From contig NZ_JAKREW010000001.1 in the NCBI RefSeq assembly GCF_022347545.1, forward strand, positions 372,001-436,000: a stretch of DNA of 64,000 nucleotides, given 5' to 3'. Positions 16,308-25,540 of this stretch are shown here, piece after piece. Numbering within the stretch: position 1 is the first letter of the stretch; the number at the start of each line of letters is the position of its first letter. The notes under the pieces were generated by a model. The model worked only from the letters and a program-made list of their open reading frames with translations, made no database searches and was not told where the DNA came from. This DNA comes from Terribium retamae. GTDB lineage: Bacteria > Pseudomonadota > Alphaproteobacteria > Rhizobiales > Rhizobiaceae. Made by a program: the position numbers and the translations under genes.

Positions 16308-16328
16308 TCTATAAAATCAGTAGATTTT
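16308..16328. promoter_or_regulatory. Inverted repeat upstream of the 51-aa gene
   Basis: Two nested dyads: AAAATC-AGTA-GATTTT (perfect, 16313-16328) and TCTAT-N7-GTAGA (one mismatch, 16308-16324). On the minus strand they overlap a weak -10-like TAGACT and a TCGACA hexamer, so the site could control the 51-aa and monooxygenase genes. The remaining bases up to 16564 show nothing else. Confidence 0.5.
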
Positions 16329-16564
16329 GTCGATTGCTATTTTCCGGATCGGATTGGCATAGCTTTCTCAAGAAAGAGTACGCCGCCGAACATTGTTCTC
16401 AATATCGATAGTTTGGAAAATCCGACGCCTCAGCGGCCCCGATAGGAAATTGCCAAGCGGCGGGTAGCCTCACCTCGCAATAATTCTGGCGAAGCCCCGT
16501 CGATTCTCGTATCACTCCGCCGCGCCCAGAAAAAAGGTGGCGCGATGCCCATGGAAAGCCTCAG

Positions 16565-17749
16565 ATGTTCGAAGACCTGCAGCCAGCGCCAACCGACAAG
16601 ATTCTTGCCCTGATCGGGCTGTATCGTGCTGATCCGCGCACCGACAAAGTCGATCTCGGCGTGGGTGTCTATAAGGATCGCGATGGCAAGACGGCGGTGA
16701 TGCGGGCGGTGCGCGAGGCCGAAAAGCGCCTTTTGCAGAGCCAGGACACCAAGACCTATCTCGGCCTCGCGGGCGACCTCGCCTTCAACGAAGTGATGGC
16801 TAAGCTGGTTTTCGGCGACAGCGCCGACTTCACCCGCATCCGCGCAGCCCAGGCACCAGGCGGCTCCGGAGCACTGCGGCTTGCAGCGGAGTTGCTGAAG
16901 CGCACGCGACCGGATGCGACAGTCTGGATTTCCAACCCAACCTGGCCAAATCACGTTCCGATGATGCGGGGAGCCGGTCTCACCATCGCGGAATATCCCT
17001 ATTTCGACGCCGTCAGCGGCTCGGTTCGCTTCGACGACATGCTGGCCACGCTGAAGACTGCCAAGCCCGGCGATGCCGTGCTGTTGCATGGCTGCTGTCA
17101 CAACCCAACAGGCGCCAACCTCTCGATCGAGCAGTGGACCAGAGTGACGGATCTGTTGGTCGAACGCGGCCTGCTGCCGTTTGTGGACATTGCCTATCAA
17201 GGCTTCGGCGAAGGTCTGGAAGCCGATGCCGCTGGCCTGCGTCTCGTCGCAGGTAAAGTGCCTGAAATGCTGGTCGCCTCGAGCTGCTCCAAGAACTTCG
17301 CGGTGTATCGCGACCGCGTTGGCGCCGCGATGATCCTGGCAAAGAGCGGTACGGAGGCAGATATCGCATTGGGCCACATGCTGGCGGCTGCACGCACGCT
17401 CTATTCGATGCCGCCGGATCATGGCGCTGCGGCAGTTCGCGTCGTTCTGCAGGACAAGGAGCTTCGAGCCGACTGGGAAGCCGAACTCGAGGAAATGCGC
17501 CAGCGCATGCTGCGGTTGCGCGTCGCTTTCGCCGAAGCGCTGCGCCGCCAGTCCAACTCGGATCGCTTTGACTTCATTGCAGAACACCGCGGCATGTTCT
17601 CGCGGCTTGGACTGACCGAGGCCCAGGTTGATCGGTTGCGAACCGAGCACGGCGTCTACATGGTGGGCGACAGCCGCATCAATGTGGCTGGCCTGCCGGA
17701 AGACGGTTTGGACAAGCTCGCCCAGGCGATCGTCTCGGTGCTGGATTAG
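16565..17749 (+). CDS. Class I aromatic/aspartate aminotransferase (TyrB/TatA-like)
   Basis: 394-aa PLP-dependent aminotransferase of the AspC/TyrB subgroup. It begins MFEDLQPAPTDKILALIGLY, then VDLGVGVYKDRDGKTAVM; the substrate-site region reads WISNPTWPNH and LLHGCCHNPTGANLS, and the PLP lysine is Lys243 in SSCSKNFAVYRDRVG. It transfers the amino group between aspartate or aromatic amino acids and 2-oxoglutarate in the cytoplasm. Length is normal. It is separated from mazG by 82 bp. Whether aspartate or tyrosine/phenylalanine is preferred cannot be read from the sequence. Confidence 0.92.
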   Translation: MFEDLQPAPTDKILALIGLYRADPRTDKVDLGVGVYKDRDGKTAVMRAVREAEKRLLQSQDTKTYLGLAGDLAFNEVMAKLVFGDSADFTRIRAAQAPGGSGALRLAAELLKRTRPDATVWISNPTWPNHVPMMRGAGLTIAEYPYFDAVSGSVRFDDMLATLKTAKPGDAVLLHGCCHNPTGANLSIEQWTRVTDLLVERGLLPFVDIAYQGFGEGLEADAAGLRLVAGKVPEMLVASSCSKNFAVYRDRVGAAMILAKSGTEADIALGHMLAAARTLYSMPPDHGAAAVRVVLQDKELRADWEAELEEMRQRMLRLRVAFAEALRRQSNSDRFDFIAEHRGMFSRLGLTEAQVDRLRTEHGVYMVGDSRINVAGLPEDGLDKLAQAIVSVLD

Positions 17750-17831
17750 GCGAGACACCAAGATTGTGGACAAGGAGCCAATGTCGCCCACCGGCGTTGG
17801 CTGTCTTGCCTTGGCGAACTAGAATCCTGCG

Positions 17832-18656
17832 ATGAAGCCCTCCAAGGACATATCCCGTCTCATCGAGATCATGGCGGCGCTGCGTGCGCCGGTCACAGGC
17901 TGTCCGTGGGATATCGAGCAGGATTTTTCGACGATCGCCCCCTATACGATCGAGGAAGCCTATGAGGTGGCTGACGCGATCGCGCGTGGCGACATCGACA
18001 ACCTGCGTGAGGAGCTTGGCGACCTCCTGCTTCAGGTGGTCTACCATGCCCAAATGGCTGACGAGCAAGGTGAATTTGCCTTCGGCGATGTGGTCGAGAC
18101 CGTTACACGCAAGATGATCCGCCGTCACCCACACGTCTTCGGCGACGAAGAAGCCCGCACTGCCGGAATGGCCAAGGGCATGTGGGAAAAGATCAAGGCA
18201 GAGGAAAAAGCTGAACGCCGTGCCGAGCGGATCGCGCGGGGCCTGGATCCGGAAGACCACGGCAAAGGGTTCCTCGATTCCGTGCCCGTTGCCCTGCCCG
18301 CACTCACGCGCGCGCTGAAATTGCAGGAAAAAGCCGCACGTGTCGGTTTCGACTGGGGTGAGGCCGTACCAATCCTCGACAAGATCGAGGAAGAAGTCGC
18401 CGAGTTGCGCGAAGCCTTGGCCAGCGGCGACACTGCGTCGATTAAGGATGAGTTCGGCGACATGCTGTTTGCCGTCGTCAACCTCGGTCGACATCTCAAA
18501 GTGGATTCGGAAGCAGCTCTCTCCGGCACCAACGACAAGTTCCGCAAACGTTTTCACTATGTGGAGCGGGCGCTGGAAGCTTCAGGCCACAGCCTGGAGG
18601 CGGCGTCGTTGGAAGAAATGGAAGCCCTCTGGCAGCAAGCCAAGCGCGAGACCTGA
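17832..18656 (+). CDS. mazG: Nucleoside triphosphate pyrophosphohydrolase MazG
   Basis: 274-aa enzyme hydrolysing (d)NTPs to monophosphates, a housecleaning role. Two tandem MazG domains are visible: residues about 20-115 with VTGCPWDIEQ, IEEAYEVADAI and REELGDLLLQV, and about 165-265 with KIEEEVAELREAL and KDEFGDMLFAVV. The EExxE/ExxD metal-binding residues are intact in both. Length matches the full-length MazG of E. coli (263 aa). Confidence 0.95.
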   Translation: MKPSKDISRLIEIMAALRAPVTGCPWDIEQDFSTIAPYTIEEAYEVADAIARGDIDNLREELGDLLLQVVYHAQMADEQGEFAFGDVVETVTRKMIRRHPHVFGDEEARTAGMAKGMWEKIKAEEKAERRAERIARGLDPEDHGKGFLDSVPVALPALTRALKLQEKAARVGFDWGEAVPILDKIEEEVAELREALASGDTASIKDEFGDMLFAVVNLGRHLKVDSEAALSGTNDKFRKRFHYVERALEASGHSLEAASLEEMEALWQQAKRET

Positions 18657-18739
18657 CGTTGCGGCAAACCTTCGAAAAGGTATAGAGCGGCTTCCGGCCG
18701 CTTTGTGTCACGTAAGAGAGGAGCGAATCGCCTCTCCCG
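18657..18739. terminator. Convergent intergenic region with two small hairpins
   Basis: Between convergent mazG and the VOC gene: AGCGGC-TTCCG-GCCGCT (18686-18702) followed by TTGTG on the plus strand, and GAGAGG / CCTCTC (18716-18736). Both are short, with weak T-tracts, so termination is plausible but not certain. Confidence 0.35.
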
Positions 18740-19135
18740 CTAGCGATTCCATTCGGCACACTGGAACACGACACGGTACCCATCCGGATCCTGGAAGGTC
18801 AGGCCGACCTTGTCCCAATAAGGGTTGAATGAAGGCACCGGATCAAAACCCGCGAGCTTCATGGTATTGACCGCATCTGTCCACGTGGACTGCTCGGGAA
18901 GATAGAAAACGAGAAGGTGATCTTGGGATGGCGCCCGCCCTACAACCTCGCCGTGTGCCTTTGTGAATTCCAGATGATAGGGCGCGTTTGGATGTCCCAA
19001 TATGATCCCGTCGAAGCCGTCGTGATCATCGAAACGTGCAAGCACTTCAAAACCTAAACCCTGTTTGTAAAACTGCAGCAAGGCTTCGAGATTGTCGGAC
19101 GGCCTTGCGACCCGCATCTTCGGAAGAAAGGGCAT
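18740..19135 (-). CDS. VOC family (glyoxalase/bleomycin resistance-like) protein
   Basis: 131-aa single-domain VOC protein. The fold pattern is visible: MPFLPKMRVARPSDNLEALLQFYKQGLGF at the N-terminus, YHLEFTKAHGE in the middle and VGLTFQDPDGYRVVFQ near the C-terminus, with candidate metal ligands His54 and the C-terminal aspartate/glutamine region. Its ATG follows the hflX stop after one base (TGA-G-ATG), so it is probably translated by coupling. Substrate unknown. Confidence 0.85.
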   Translation of the reverse strand: MPFLPKMRVARPSDNLEALLQFYKQGLGFEVLARFDDHDGFDGIILGHPNAPYHLEFTKAHGEVVGRAPSQDHLLVFYLPEQSTWTDAVNTMKLAGFDPVPSFNPYWDKVGLTFQDPDGYRVVFQCAEWNR

Positions 19136-19136
19136 C

Positions 19137-20522
19137 TCAATCGCTTTTGCGTTGCAACCGGCCTTCGATCTCTTCGCGCGCGCTTTCAGTCGCCATCAAT
19201 GACAATGATACGCTACCATCTTCGTTGTCGGTGCGTTTGACGACGTCGCCATTGCGGTAAAGCCAATCGACCATGCCGAGTTGAGCAGGCTGCAGGGTGA
19301 TCTCGATCGACTGCAATTCGCCCGAGACGCGTGTTTCGATCAGCGCCTTGAGCGCATCGATCCCCTCGCCAGTCACAGCTGAAATGGCAATCGGCGGGCG
19401 TTTTGTATCCGCACTCTCCGACAAAAGACGCTCTCGGTTGCCTTCATCCAGCAAGTCGATCTTGTTCCACACCTCAACGACACGATCGGTATCGGCTGCG
19501 TCGACACCAAGATCGCCGAGAATGCGTTCAACATCTTCTGCCTGCGCTGCAGTGTCCGGGTCGGAAATATCGCGCAGATGGATGACGAGGTCCGCTTCCA
19601 CAACTTCTTCCAGGGTCGCCCGAAATGCGGCCACCAGATGCGTCGGCAGATCGGAGATGAAACCGACCGTATCCGAGAGGATGATCGGCGTGCCGTGCGG
19701 CAGGCGTACCCGTCGTAGTGTCGGGTCGAGCGTGGCGAACAACATATCTTCCGCCAGAACCCCGGCGCCTGTCAGCCTATTGAACAGTGTCGACTTTCCG
19801 GCATTGGTGTAGCCAACGATCGCAACCACTGGAAAAGGCACTTTTTTCCGCTTCGCGCGATGCAGATCGCGCGTGCGGCGCACCGTCTCCAGCTCGCGCT
19901 TCAGCCTGATGATCTTCTCTTGCAATGCCCGCCGGTCCGCCTCGATCTGCGTTTCACCAGGACCACCGAGGAATCCCGCGCCACCGCGTTGGCGTTCAAG
20001 GTGGGTCCAGGATCGCACCAGACGACCCTTTTGATAGTTGAGATGTGCAAGCTCGACCTGCAGCGTACCTTCCTTGGTGCGGGCGCGTTCGCCGAAGATT
20101 TCGAGGATGAGGCCGGTCCGATCCAGGACCTTGACGTTCAGTTCCTTCTCGAGGTTGCGCTGCTGCACAGGCGTCAACGGATGGTCGATGATCGCCAGTT
20201 CGGCGTGCTTGTCCTTGACCGCCTCGGCCAGTTCCGAAACCTTGCCCGAACCCAGCAACGTCGCCGGTCGCGGCTCGGCGACGATGGCGATCGATGTCTG
20301 GACGGGATCGAGATCGATGGCGCGGGTCAGGCCGACGGCCTCTTCCAGCCGCGCCTCCGGCGAGCGTGCCAGGCGCACGCGGCCTGTATCGTCCTCCTGC
20401 CTGCCGTGATTCGGTAGGACAGGCACGACTACGAGAGCACGGGTCGCCTCTCCGGAGCCCGCGCCCTCATTATTTACGGATTGCCCGCGGCCCTTCCGGC
20501 TCGCGTCGTTCTGCTTGGTCAA
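19137..20522 (-). CDS. hflX: Ribosome-associated GTPase HflX
   Basis: 461-aa GTPase that splits stalled or stressed ribosomes. The N-terminal HflX domain (about 50-200) includes the glycine-rich HLERQRGGAGFLGGPGETQ, then a coiled-coil linker, then the G domain with G1 VGYTNAGKSTLF, G3 DTVGFISDLP and G4 WNKIDLL. The start is a TTG at 20522, directly after the hfq TAA, with AAGGCGG ahead of it; no in-frame ATG fits. The hfq-hflX order is common in proteobacteria. It overlaps nothing and is followed at 1 bp by a VOC gene. Confidence 0.96.
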   Translation of the reverse strand: MTKQNDASRKGRGQSVNNEGAGSGEATRALVVVPVLPNHGRQEDDTGRVRLARSPEARLEEAVGLTRAIDLDPVQTSIAIVAEPRPATLLGSGKVSELAEAVKDKHAELAIIDHPLTPVQQRNLEKELNVKVLDRTGLILEIFGERARTKEGTLQVELAHLNYQKGRLVRSWTHLERQRGGAGFLGGPGETQIEADRRALQEKIIRLKRELETVRRTRDLHRAKRKKVPFPVVAIVGYTNAGKSTLFNRLTGAGVLAEDMLFATLDPTLRRVRLPHGTPIILSDTVGFISDLPTHLVAAFRATLEEVVEADLVIHLRDISDPDTAAQAEDVERILGDLGVDAADTDRVVEVWNKIDLLDEGNRERLLSESADTKRPPIAISAVTGEGIDALKALIETRVSGELQSIEITLQPAQLGMVDWLYRNGDVVKRTDNEDGSVSLSLMATESAREEIEGRLQRKSD

Positions 20523-20768
20523 TTAGCCGCCTTGGCTTTCCTCGCCATCGAACATCTGAACCGGCTGGCTCGGCATGATCGTGGAAATGGCATGCTTGTA
20601 GACGAGCTGTGAATGTCCGTCGCGTCGCAGCAATACACAGAAATTGTCGAACGAGGTCACCACCCCGGTCAATTTCACGCCATTGATGAGGAAGATTGTG
20701 AGTGGGTTCTTACTCTTGCGCACCGAGTTCAGGAACAGGTCCTGAAGATTTTGCGAACGCTCTGCCAT
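20523..20768 (-). CDS. hfq: RNA chaperone Hfq
   Basis: 81-aa hexameric RNA-binding protein that pairs small RNAs with mRNAs. Sm1 ([20 protein letters not shown], then DNFCVLL) and Sm2 ([10 protein letters not shown]) are intact, and the N-terminus [17 protein letters not shown] carries the conserved distal/proximal residues. The start at 20768 is the standard Hfq start; the frame is open to 20804. In rhizobia Hfq influences nitrogen fixation genes through NifA. Confidence 0.97.
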   Translation of the reverse strand: MAERSQNLQDLFLNSVRKSKNPLTIFLINGVKLTGVVTSFDNFCVLLRRDGHSQLVYKHAISTIMPSQPVQMFDGEESQGG

Positions 20769-20849
20769 TGTTCTTATCTTTCGCCGATCCCCTTCGGTAT
20801 GCATGCCAGTGCGCCAAAATACTCGGCATATGTCAAGCTTGCAGACATG

Positions 20850-20870
20850 CTTGTCGTGAACAACGACAAG
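20850..20870. other. Stem-loop between dat and hfq
   Basis: CTTGTCG-TGAACAA-CGACAAG, a perfect 7-bp dyad in the 144-bp gap after the aminotransferase stop (20913) and before hfq. No T-run follows on the minus strand, so it may be a 3' hairpin or a binding site rather than a terminator. Confidence 0.4.
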
Positions 20871-20912
20871 TAGAACGAGATATATTGATGTCCATTCCTG
20901 TTGTGCCGGTTA

Positions 20913-21773
20913 TCAGGCCGGACTTTTTTCCGCAACGTCAAAAAACGCCTGCCGCAACGAAAGTGTTGTTGAGCCGGGATGACCATTAGCAACGGTTTGT
21001 CCGTCGATGGCAACCACCGGCATGGCGATCGTCGTCGCAGAACTGATGAACGCTTCACGTGCCGCCTTGGCCTCGGCGACGGAAAAGCTGCGTTCCTCAA
21101 TCTTCAGGCCGAGCTTGGCCGCAACGTCGAATATCGTGGTGCGGGTAATGCCACGCAGGATCCCGTGCTCCGCCGGCCGCGTCACCAGGACACCGTCCTT
21201 GGTGACAATCCAGGCGTTCGAGGAACCGCCTTCCTTGACATTGCCGTCCTCGTCTACGAACCAGGCCTCCTGAGCGCCGGCCTCCTTGGCTTGCTGCTTT
21301 GCCAGAACGTTCGGCAGCAATCCGACGGACTTGATGTCGACCCGATCCCAGCGATTCTCCGGCACCGTGATGACTTTGATCCCGTCTTCGGCACGCTTGG
21401 CCGCAAGCGCTGGATTCACCTTCCTGGCAGTCACAACCAGGGAGGACATCGTATCTGCGGGAAACAGGAAGTCTCGGCTGGCGACACCACGCGTCACCTG
21501 CACATAGACGAGGCCGTTGAAGACCTGATTGCGTCGGACAACCTCCCGCAACACGATCTCAAGCGGTTTTCTGCCGATCGGCCAGTCGATACGAAGCTCG
21601 CGCAGCGATCGATCGAGCCGATCGAGATGGCGTTTCATATCGACAATGAATCCCCGCGCAACCTCGCAGACCTCGTAGACGCCGTCCGCGAACTGATAAC
21701 CGCGATCCTCGATATGCACGGCCGCGTCACGGTGAGCGACATAGCGTCCGTTGACATAAGCAATGCGCGGCAT
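20913..21773 (-). CDS. dat: D-amino acid aminotransferase (class IV)
   Basis: 286-aa PLP enzyme of the class IV (branched-chain/D-alanine) aminotransferase fold, interconverting D-amino acids and 2-oxoacids. It opens RIAYVNGRYV, then DRGYQFADGVYEV. The catalytic lysine is Lys148 in VDIKSVGLLPNVLAKQQA, the D-amino acid aminotransferase arrangement, followed by VKEGGSSNAWIV. It lies between ntrX and hfq on the same strand, possibly as part of a longer transcript. D-alanine or D-glutamate supply for peptidoglycan is a plausible role. Confidence 0.9.
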   Translation of the reverse strand: MPRIAYVNGRYVAHRDAAVHIEDRGYQFADGVYEVCEVARGFIVDMKRHLDRLDRSLRELRIDWPIGRKPLEIVLREVVRRNQVFNGLVYVQVTRGVASRDFLFPADTMSSLVVTARKVNPALAAKRAEDGIKVITVPENRWDRVDIKSVGLLPNVLAKQQAKEAGAQEAWFVDEDGNVKEGGSSNAWIVTKDGVLVTRPAEHGILRGITRTTIFDVAAKLGLKIEERSFSVAEAKAAREAFISSATTIAMPVVAIDGQTVANGHPGSTTLSLRQAFFDVAEKSPA

Positions 21774-21867
21774 GGCGAACCCTCTGAAATATTAGGATTT
21801 CTTACGCGATTCCGAAGGTCGCGTATTGGACAAAGACATGGTCCAGCCGACGGTTTTCAACCACCGG

Positions 21868-23229
21868 TCAGACCCCCAGCGATTTGAGCTTTCGATGGAG
21901 GGCGGAGCGCTCCATGCCTATGAACTCGGCAGTCTTGGAGATATTGCCGCCGAAACGATTGATCTGGGCGATCAAATAATCCTTCTCGAATTGCTCGCGC
22001 GCCTCGCGCAACGGCAGCGCCATGATGTGCTGATCCGACTGGTTCGGTGTGCGTGGCATTACATCACCGATTTCGGATGGCAGCAGATCGGCAGTGATCG
22101 GCGCGTCGACATCATCGCCGCGCGCCAGGATCATCAGGCGCTCGATGTTGTTGCGCAACTGGCGCACATTGCCCGGCCAATTGTGGGCCTGCAGCACGGC
22201 CAGGGCATCGTCGCCGATGCGACGCGGCTTGATGCCGGCCTGCCTGGAGATCTGCTTGACGAAGGTGTCGACCAGATAGGGGATGTCTTCCCGCCGTTCC
22301 GCTAGTCCCGGCACGGACACGGGTACGACGGCCAGCCGGTGATAAAGATCTTCGCGGAAGCGACCCTCGGCGATCATCGCCTCGAGATTTTGCGCGGTCG
22401 AGGAGATGATGCGCACGTCGACCTTGACCCGTTTGGTGCCGCCAACCCGCTCGAATTGTTGTTCCACGAGCACGCGCAGGATCTTGTTTTGCGTCTCTCG
22501 CGGCATATCCGCCACCTCATCGATGTAGAGGATGCCGCGATGTGCCTCCTCCAACGCACCGACCTTGCGCTCGGTGCCGTTCGATTCCGTTCCGAACAGC
22601 TCGATTTCCATACGTTCAGGCGTGATGTTGGCAGCGCTCACCGTTACGAACGGACCGCTCTTTCGTGCCGAAAGGGCATGGATGGCGCGAGCCGCCAGTT
22701 CCTTGCCGGAGCCTGAGGGGCCGACGATCATGATGCGGCTGTTGGTAGGCGCCACGCGTTCGATGGTCTGCCGCAATTGGCTCATCGCCGAAGACATGCC
22801 GATGAGGTCGAACGTTTCGCCGCTGCGCTGTTTGAGGTCGGAAACCTCGCGGCGCAGTTTGGACGTTTCCAACGCGCGCTCAGCAACCAGGATCAACCTG
22901 TCGGCCTTGAAAGGCTTTTCAATGAAATCGTAAGCGCCGCGACGGATCGCGGAAACTGCGGTTTCGATGTTGCCGTGACCGGAGATCATCACGACCGGCA
23001 GACTGGGGTGCAGCGTCTTGATCTCGTCCAGAAGCGCCAATCCATCCAGTCGCGAACCCTGCAGCCAGATATCCAGAAAAACCAGCCGCGGCACGCGATC
23101 GGCGATCGCTGCCAGCGCACTGTCCGCGTCGTGCGCGGTGCGCGTTTCATGGCCTTCATCGCTCAAGATACCCGCGACGAGTTCGCGGATATCTTCCTCG
23201 TCGTCGACGATCAGAATATCAGACGCCAT
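21868..23229 (-). CDS. ntrX: Nitrogen/redox response regulator NtrX
   Basis: 453-aa NtrC-family regulator. Receiver domain (about 3-120) with acidic pocket DDEED and phosphorylation Asp in VFLDIWLQGS; AAA+ domain (about 140-370) with Walker A GPSGSGKE and Walker B ILYIDEVADM; C-terminal Fis-type helix-turn-helix (ISKTAEFIGMERSALHRKLK). The sigma-54 contact loop GAFTGA is missing: the segment reads ELFGTESNGTERKVGALEEA. That fits known alphaproteobacterial NtrX, which acts without sigma-54. The start at 23229 lies inside the end of ntrY (11-bp overlap). Confidence 0.96.
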   Translation of the reverse strand: MASDILIVDDEEDIRELVAGILSDEGHETRTAHDADSALAAIADRVPRLVFLDIWLQGSRLDGLALLDEIKTLHPSLPVVMISGHGNIETAVSAIRRGAYDFIEKPFKADRLILVAERALETSKLRREVSDLKQRSGETFDLIGMSSAMSQLRQTIERVAPTNSRIMIVGPSGSGKELAARAIHALSARKSGPFVTVSAANITPERMEIELFGTESNGTERKVGALEEAHRGILYIDEVADMPRETQNKILRVLVEQQFERVGGTKRVKVDVRIISSTAQNLEAMIAEGRFREDLYHRLAVVPVSVPGLAERREDIPYLVDTFVKQISRQAGIKPRRIGDDALAVLQAHNWPGNVRQLRNNIERLMILARGDDVDAPITADLLPSEIGDVMPRTPNQSDQHIMALPLREAREQFEKDYLIAQINRFGGNISKTAEFIGMERSALHRKLKSLGV

Positions 23230-25507
23230 TGCTGACCTTCTCAGTTTCTCGTTCGTTTTCCGCCGTCTCCGCACCGCGAGATATCGCAGTGGAAGCAGGC
23301 AGGATGATGCTGATCATGGCCCCACGGCCGTCATGGAATTCGGCCGGCGCATCGTGCAGCTCCAGCCGTCCACCATGGTCTTCCACGATCTTTTTGACGA
23401 TCGCGAGGCCAAGGCCCGTGCCCTTCTCACGCGTCGTCATATAGGGCTCCAGCAGTCGCTGCCGATTTTCGCGCGGCAGTCCCTTGCCGTTGTCGATCAC
23501 GTCGATCCGGATTGCCCCGTCGGTATGCGCAGCCTGGATGCGGATGACACCCTTTTCCCCAGGTGCCCATTCGATCCCTTCCATGGCTTCGGCCGCGTTT
23601 TTGATGACGTTGCCGAAGGCCTGCGAAAGCAGCCGCGTGTCAAAAGTGCCCTTCAGCGGCTTATCGCCGAAGGCGCGTTCAAAGGCGATGTCTGAACGAC
23701 TGACCTCCACCAGGAATGAAGCCTCGCGGAGCGGTTCGCGCAGATCGATCGCCTTCATTTCTGGCTTCGGCATCCGAGCAAAAGACGAAAACTCATCGAC
23801 CATGCGGCCAATGTCCTCGACCTGCCGGATGATCGTGTCCGTGCACTGGTCGAATACTTCCCGATCCTCGGTGATCACCTTGCCGTAGCGGCGCCGGATG
23901 CGCTCGGCCGACAACTGGATTGGAGTTAGAGGATTCTTGATCTCATGGGCAATGCGACGCGCGACATCGGCCCAGGCCGATGTACGCTGGGCGGTGACGA
24001 GGTCCGTAATATCGTCGACGGTGACGACATAAGACTTCTCGCCGTCAAAACCGTCGTCCTGGTCTTCCTCGATCGTAACCTGGACGTTGAAGGTGCGCTC
24101 CGCACCGGCGCGGAAAAATGTCACCTGCTCGCGATAGACCGGCTTGCCGGACTTGCGCCCAATCTCCAACACGCGCCCGACATGAGGCAGCACGGTCGAC
24201 AAATTCTGTCCAAGCGCAATGTCGGACGACATCGCCAACATCGCCTCCGCGGATTTGTTGACGATGGTGATGGTGCCAAACGGATCGACACCGATGACGC
24301 CAGACGTCACGCCGGCCAGCACCGCTTCCGAGAAGCGGCGACGCTCGTCGGCCAGGTCCTTGGCGGTCAGGATCTCGTTGCGCTGCGATTTCAGTTCCAG
24401 CAGCATCTTGTTGAAGGTGTCGCCAAGATACGCAACATCGCCATCCGAATGACGGACAGGGACCGAAACGTCGAGGTTGCCGGTCGCCACTTCGTCGGCG
24501 GCGCCGATGAGCTGCCGGATCGGCCGCACCAGCCTGTCGGCCACGGCGATACCCGTCCAGATCGCCGACAGGATGACAATGAGCGTCAGCGACATGTAAG
24601 GCAGCGCGAACGCGACCTGCGAGAAGCCTCTGTTTGTTTCGAGGCCTCGATACTCGGCGGTGTTTGCCCGCACGATCTCGCGCGCCCTGATCACTTCAGG
24701 GTCCACGACGCGGATCGTGTAGAGATAGAGCCCCTCAATTTCCTTCAGCTTGATGATCGCGCCCATGATGTTGCGCGTGCGCGGCTCAATCAGCAGCGGC
24801 CTGCCGTCCTGCGCCTGCTTTACAGCGCCATCGGGTGGTCCCGGCATCGGGAAATCGGCATTGGTCCGGGCGCTCATCACGAAGGAGCCGTCCTCCTTGA
24901 CGAGCGCAGCATGGGCAAGACCGCGTCCGACCGCTTCCTTGTTCATGAGATCGAGGAAACCACCTCGATCGAGGCCATAGAGCGTTCGGGAGCTATCCAG
25001 GTCGTAGGCCATGGAAAGCGTCGTCCCCTGCAGATTGCGGGCATTTTCCTGCACATAGGCTTCCGCAATCGACAAGGACGAATTGATGATCGTCTTGGTG
25101 CGAATCTCGAACCATCGGTCGAGGCCGATGTTCAACGTGATCGCGGCAATAATGGCGACCAGGATCGCCGGTACGGCCGCGACAAGGGCAAACATGATGA
25201 CGATGCGCACATGCAGTCGCGACGCGGCCTTGCCGACGCGACGCGCCATGATGATTCGCTGCGCCTCGCGGGCAATCAGCGCCACAAGGAAGAGGATGAA
25301 CAGCGCATTGGCGCCGATGAGCCAAAGTGTCGTCGTCCGGTCGGGCGTTATCGGTGTTGCGCCGATCAGGATCGCAAAGGAAACCGCGGCTGTCAGCAGC
25401 GCGCCGATGATCGCGACGATACCGGGCAGCGCCATCAGCCGCCTGGCTTCCTGCACACCGGATCTTCGAAACAATGGTCCGTTCAATGGTATGGCCTGCT
25501 CAGCCAT
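23219..25507 (-). CDS. ntrY: Sensor histidine kinase NtrY
   Basis: 762-aa membrane kinase partnered with NtrX. Four N-terminal transmembrane helices (about 28-50, 62-80, 102-125 and 303-325) flank a periplasmic sensor region; then HAMP (VADRLVRPIRQLIGAADEVA), PAS (about 390-500), HisKA with the phospho-accepting His in [20 protein letters not shown], and the ATPase domain with NAAEAM, DNGKGLP and TGLGLAIVKKIVEDHGG. In Brucella NtrY carries haem and senses oxygen; whether that holds here is unknown. The gap to ntrC is 138 bp and contains candidate binding sites. Confidence 0.96.
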   Translation of the reverse strand: MAEQAIPLNGPLFRRSGVQEARRLMALPGIVAIIGALLTAAVSFAILIGATPITPDRTTTLWLIGANALFILFLVALIAREAQRIIMARRVGKAASRLHVRIVIMFALVAAVPAILVAIIAAITLNIGLDRWFEIRTKTIINSSLSIAEAYVQENARNLQGTTLSMAYDLDSSRTLYGLDRGGFLDLMNKEAVGRGLAHAALVKEDGSFVMSARTNADFPMPGPPDGAVKQAQDGRPLLIEPRTRNIMGAIIKLKEIEGLYLYTIRVVDPEVIRAREIVRANTAEYRGLETNRGFSQVAFALPYMSLTLIVILSAIWTGIAVADRLVRPIRQLIGAADEVATGNLDVSVPVRHSDGDVAYLGDTFNKMLLELKSQRNEILTAKDLADERRRFSEAVLAGVTSGVIGVDPFGTITIVNKSAEAMLAMSSDIALGQNLSTVLPHVGRVLEIGRKSGKPVYREQVTFFRAGAERTFNVQVTIEEDQDDGFDGEKSYVVTVDDITDLVTAQRTSAWADVARRIAHEIKNPLTPIQLSAERIRRRYGKVITEDREVFDQCTDTIIRQVEDIGRMVDEFSSFARMPKPEMKAIDLREPLREASFLVEVSRSDIAFERAFGDKPLKGTFDTRLLSQAFGNVIKNAAEAMEGIEWAPGEKGVIRIQAAHTDGAIRIDVIDNGKGLPRENRQRLLEPYMTTREKGTGLGLAIVKKIVEDHGGRLELHDAPAEFHDGRGAMISIILPASTAISRGAETAENERETEKVSNGV

Positions 25508-25540
25508 TTTCGCCGCTTGTCGTCATGGTTGCGTCGCATC

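Noticed and set aside
16430..17791. 453-codon minus-strand frame opposite the aminotransferase
   Set aside because: The plus-strand frame carries all aminotransferase motifs including the PLP lysine; the minus frame has none.
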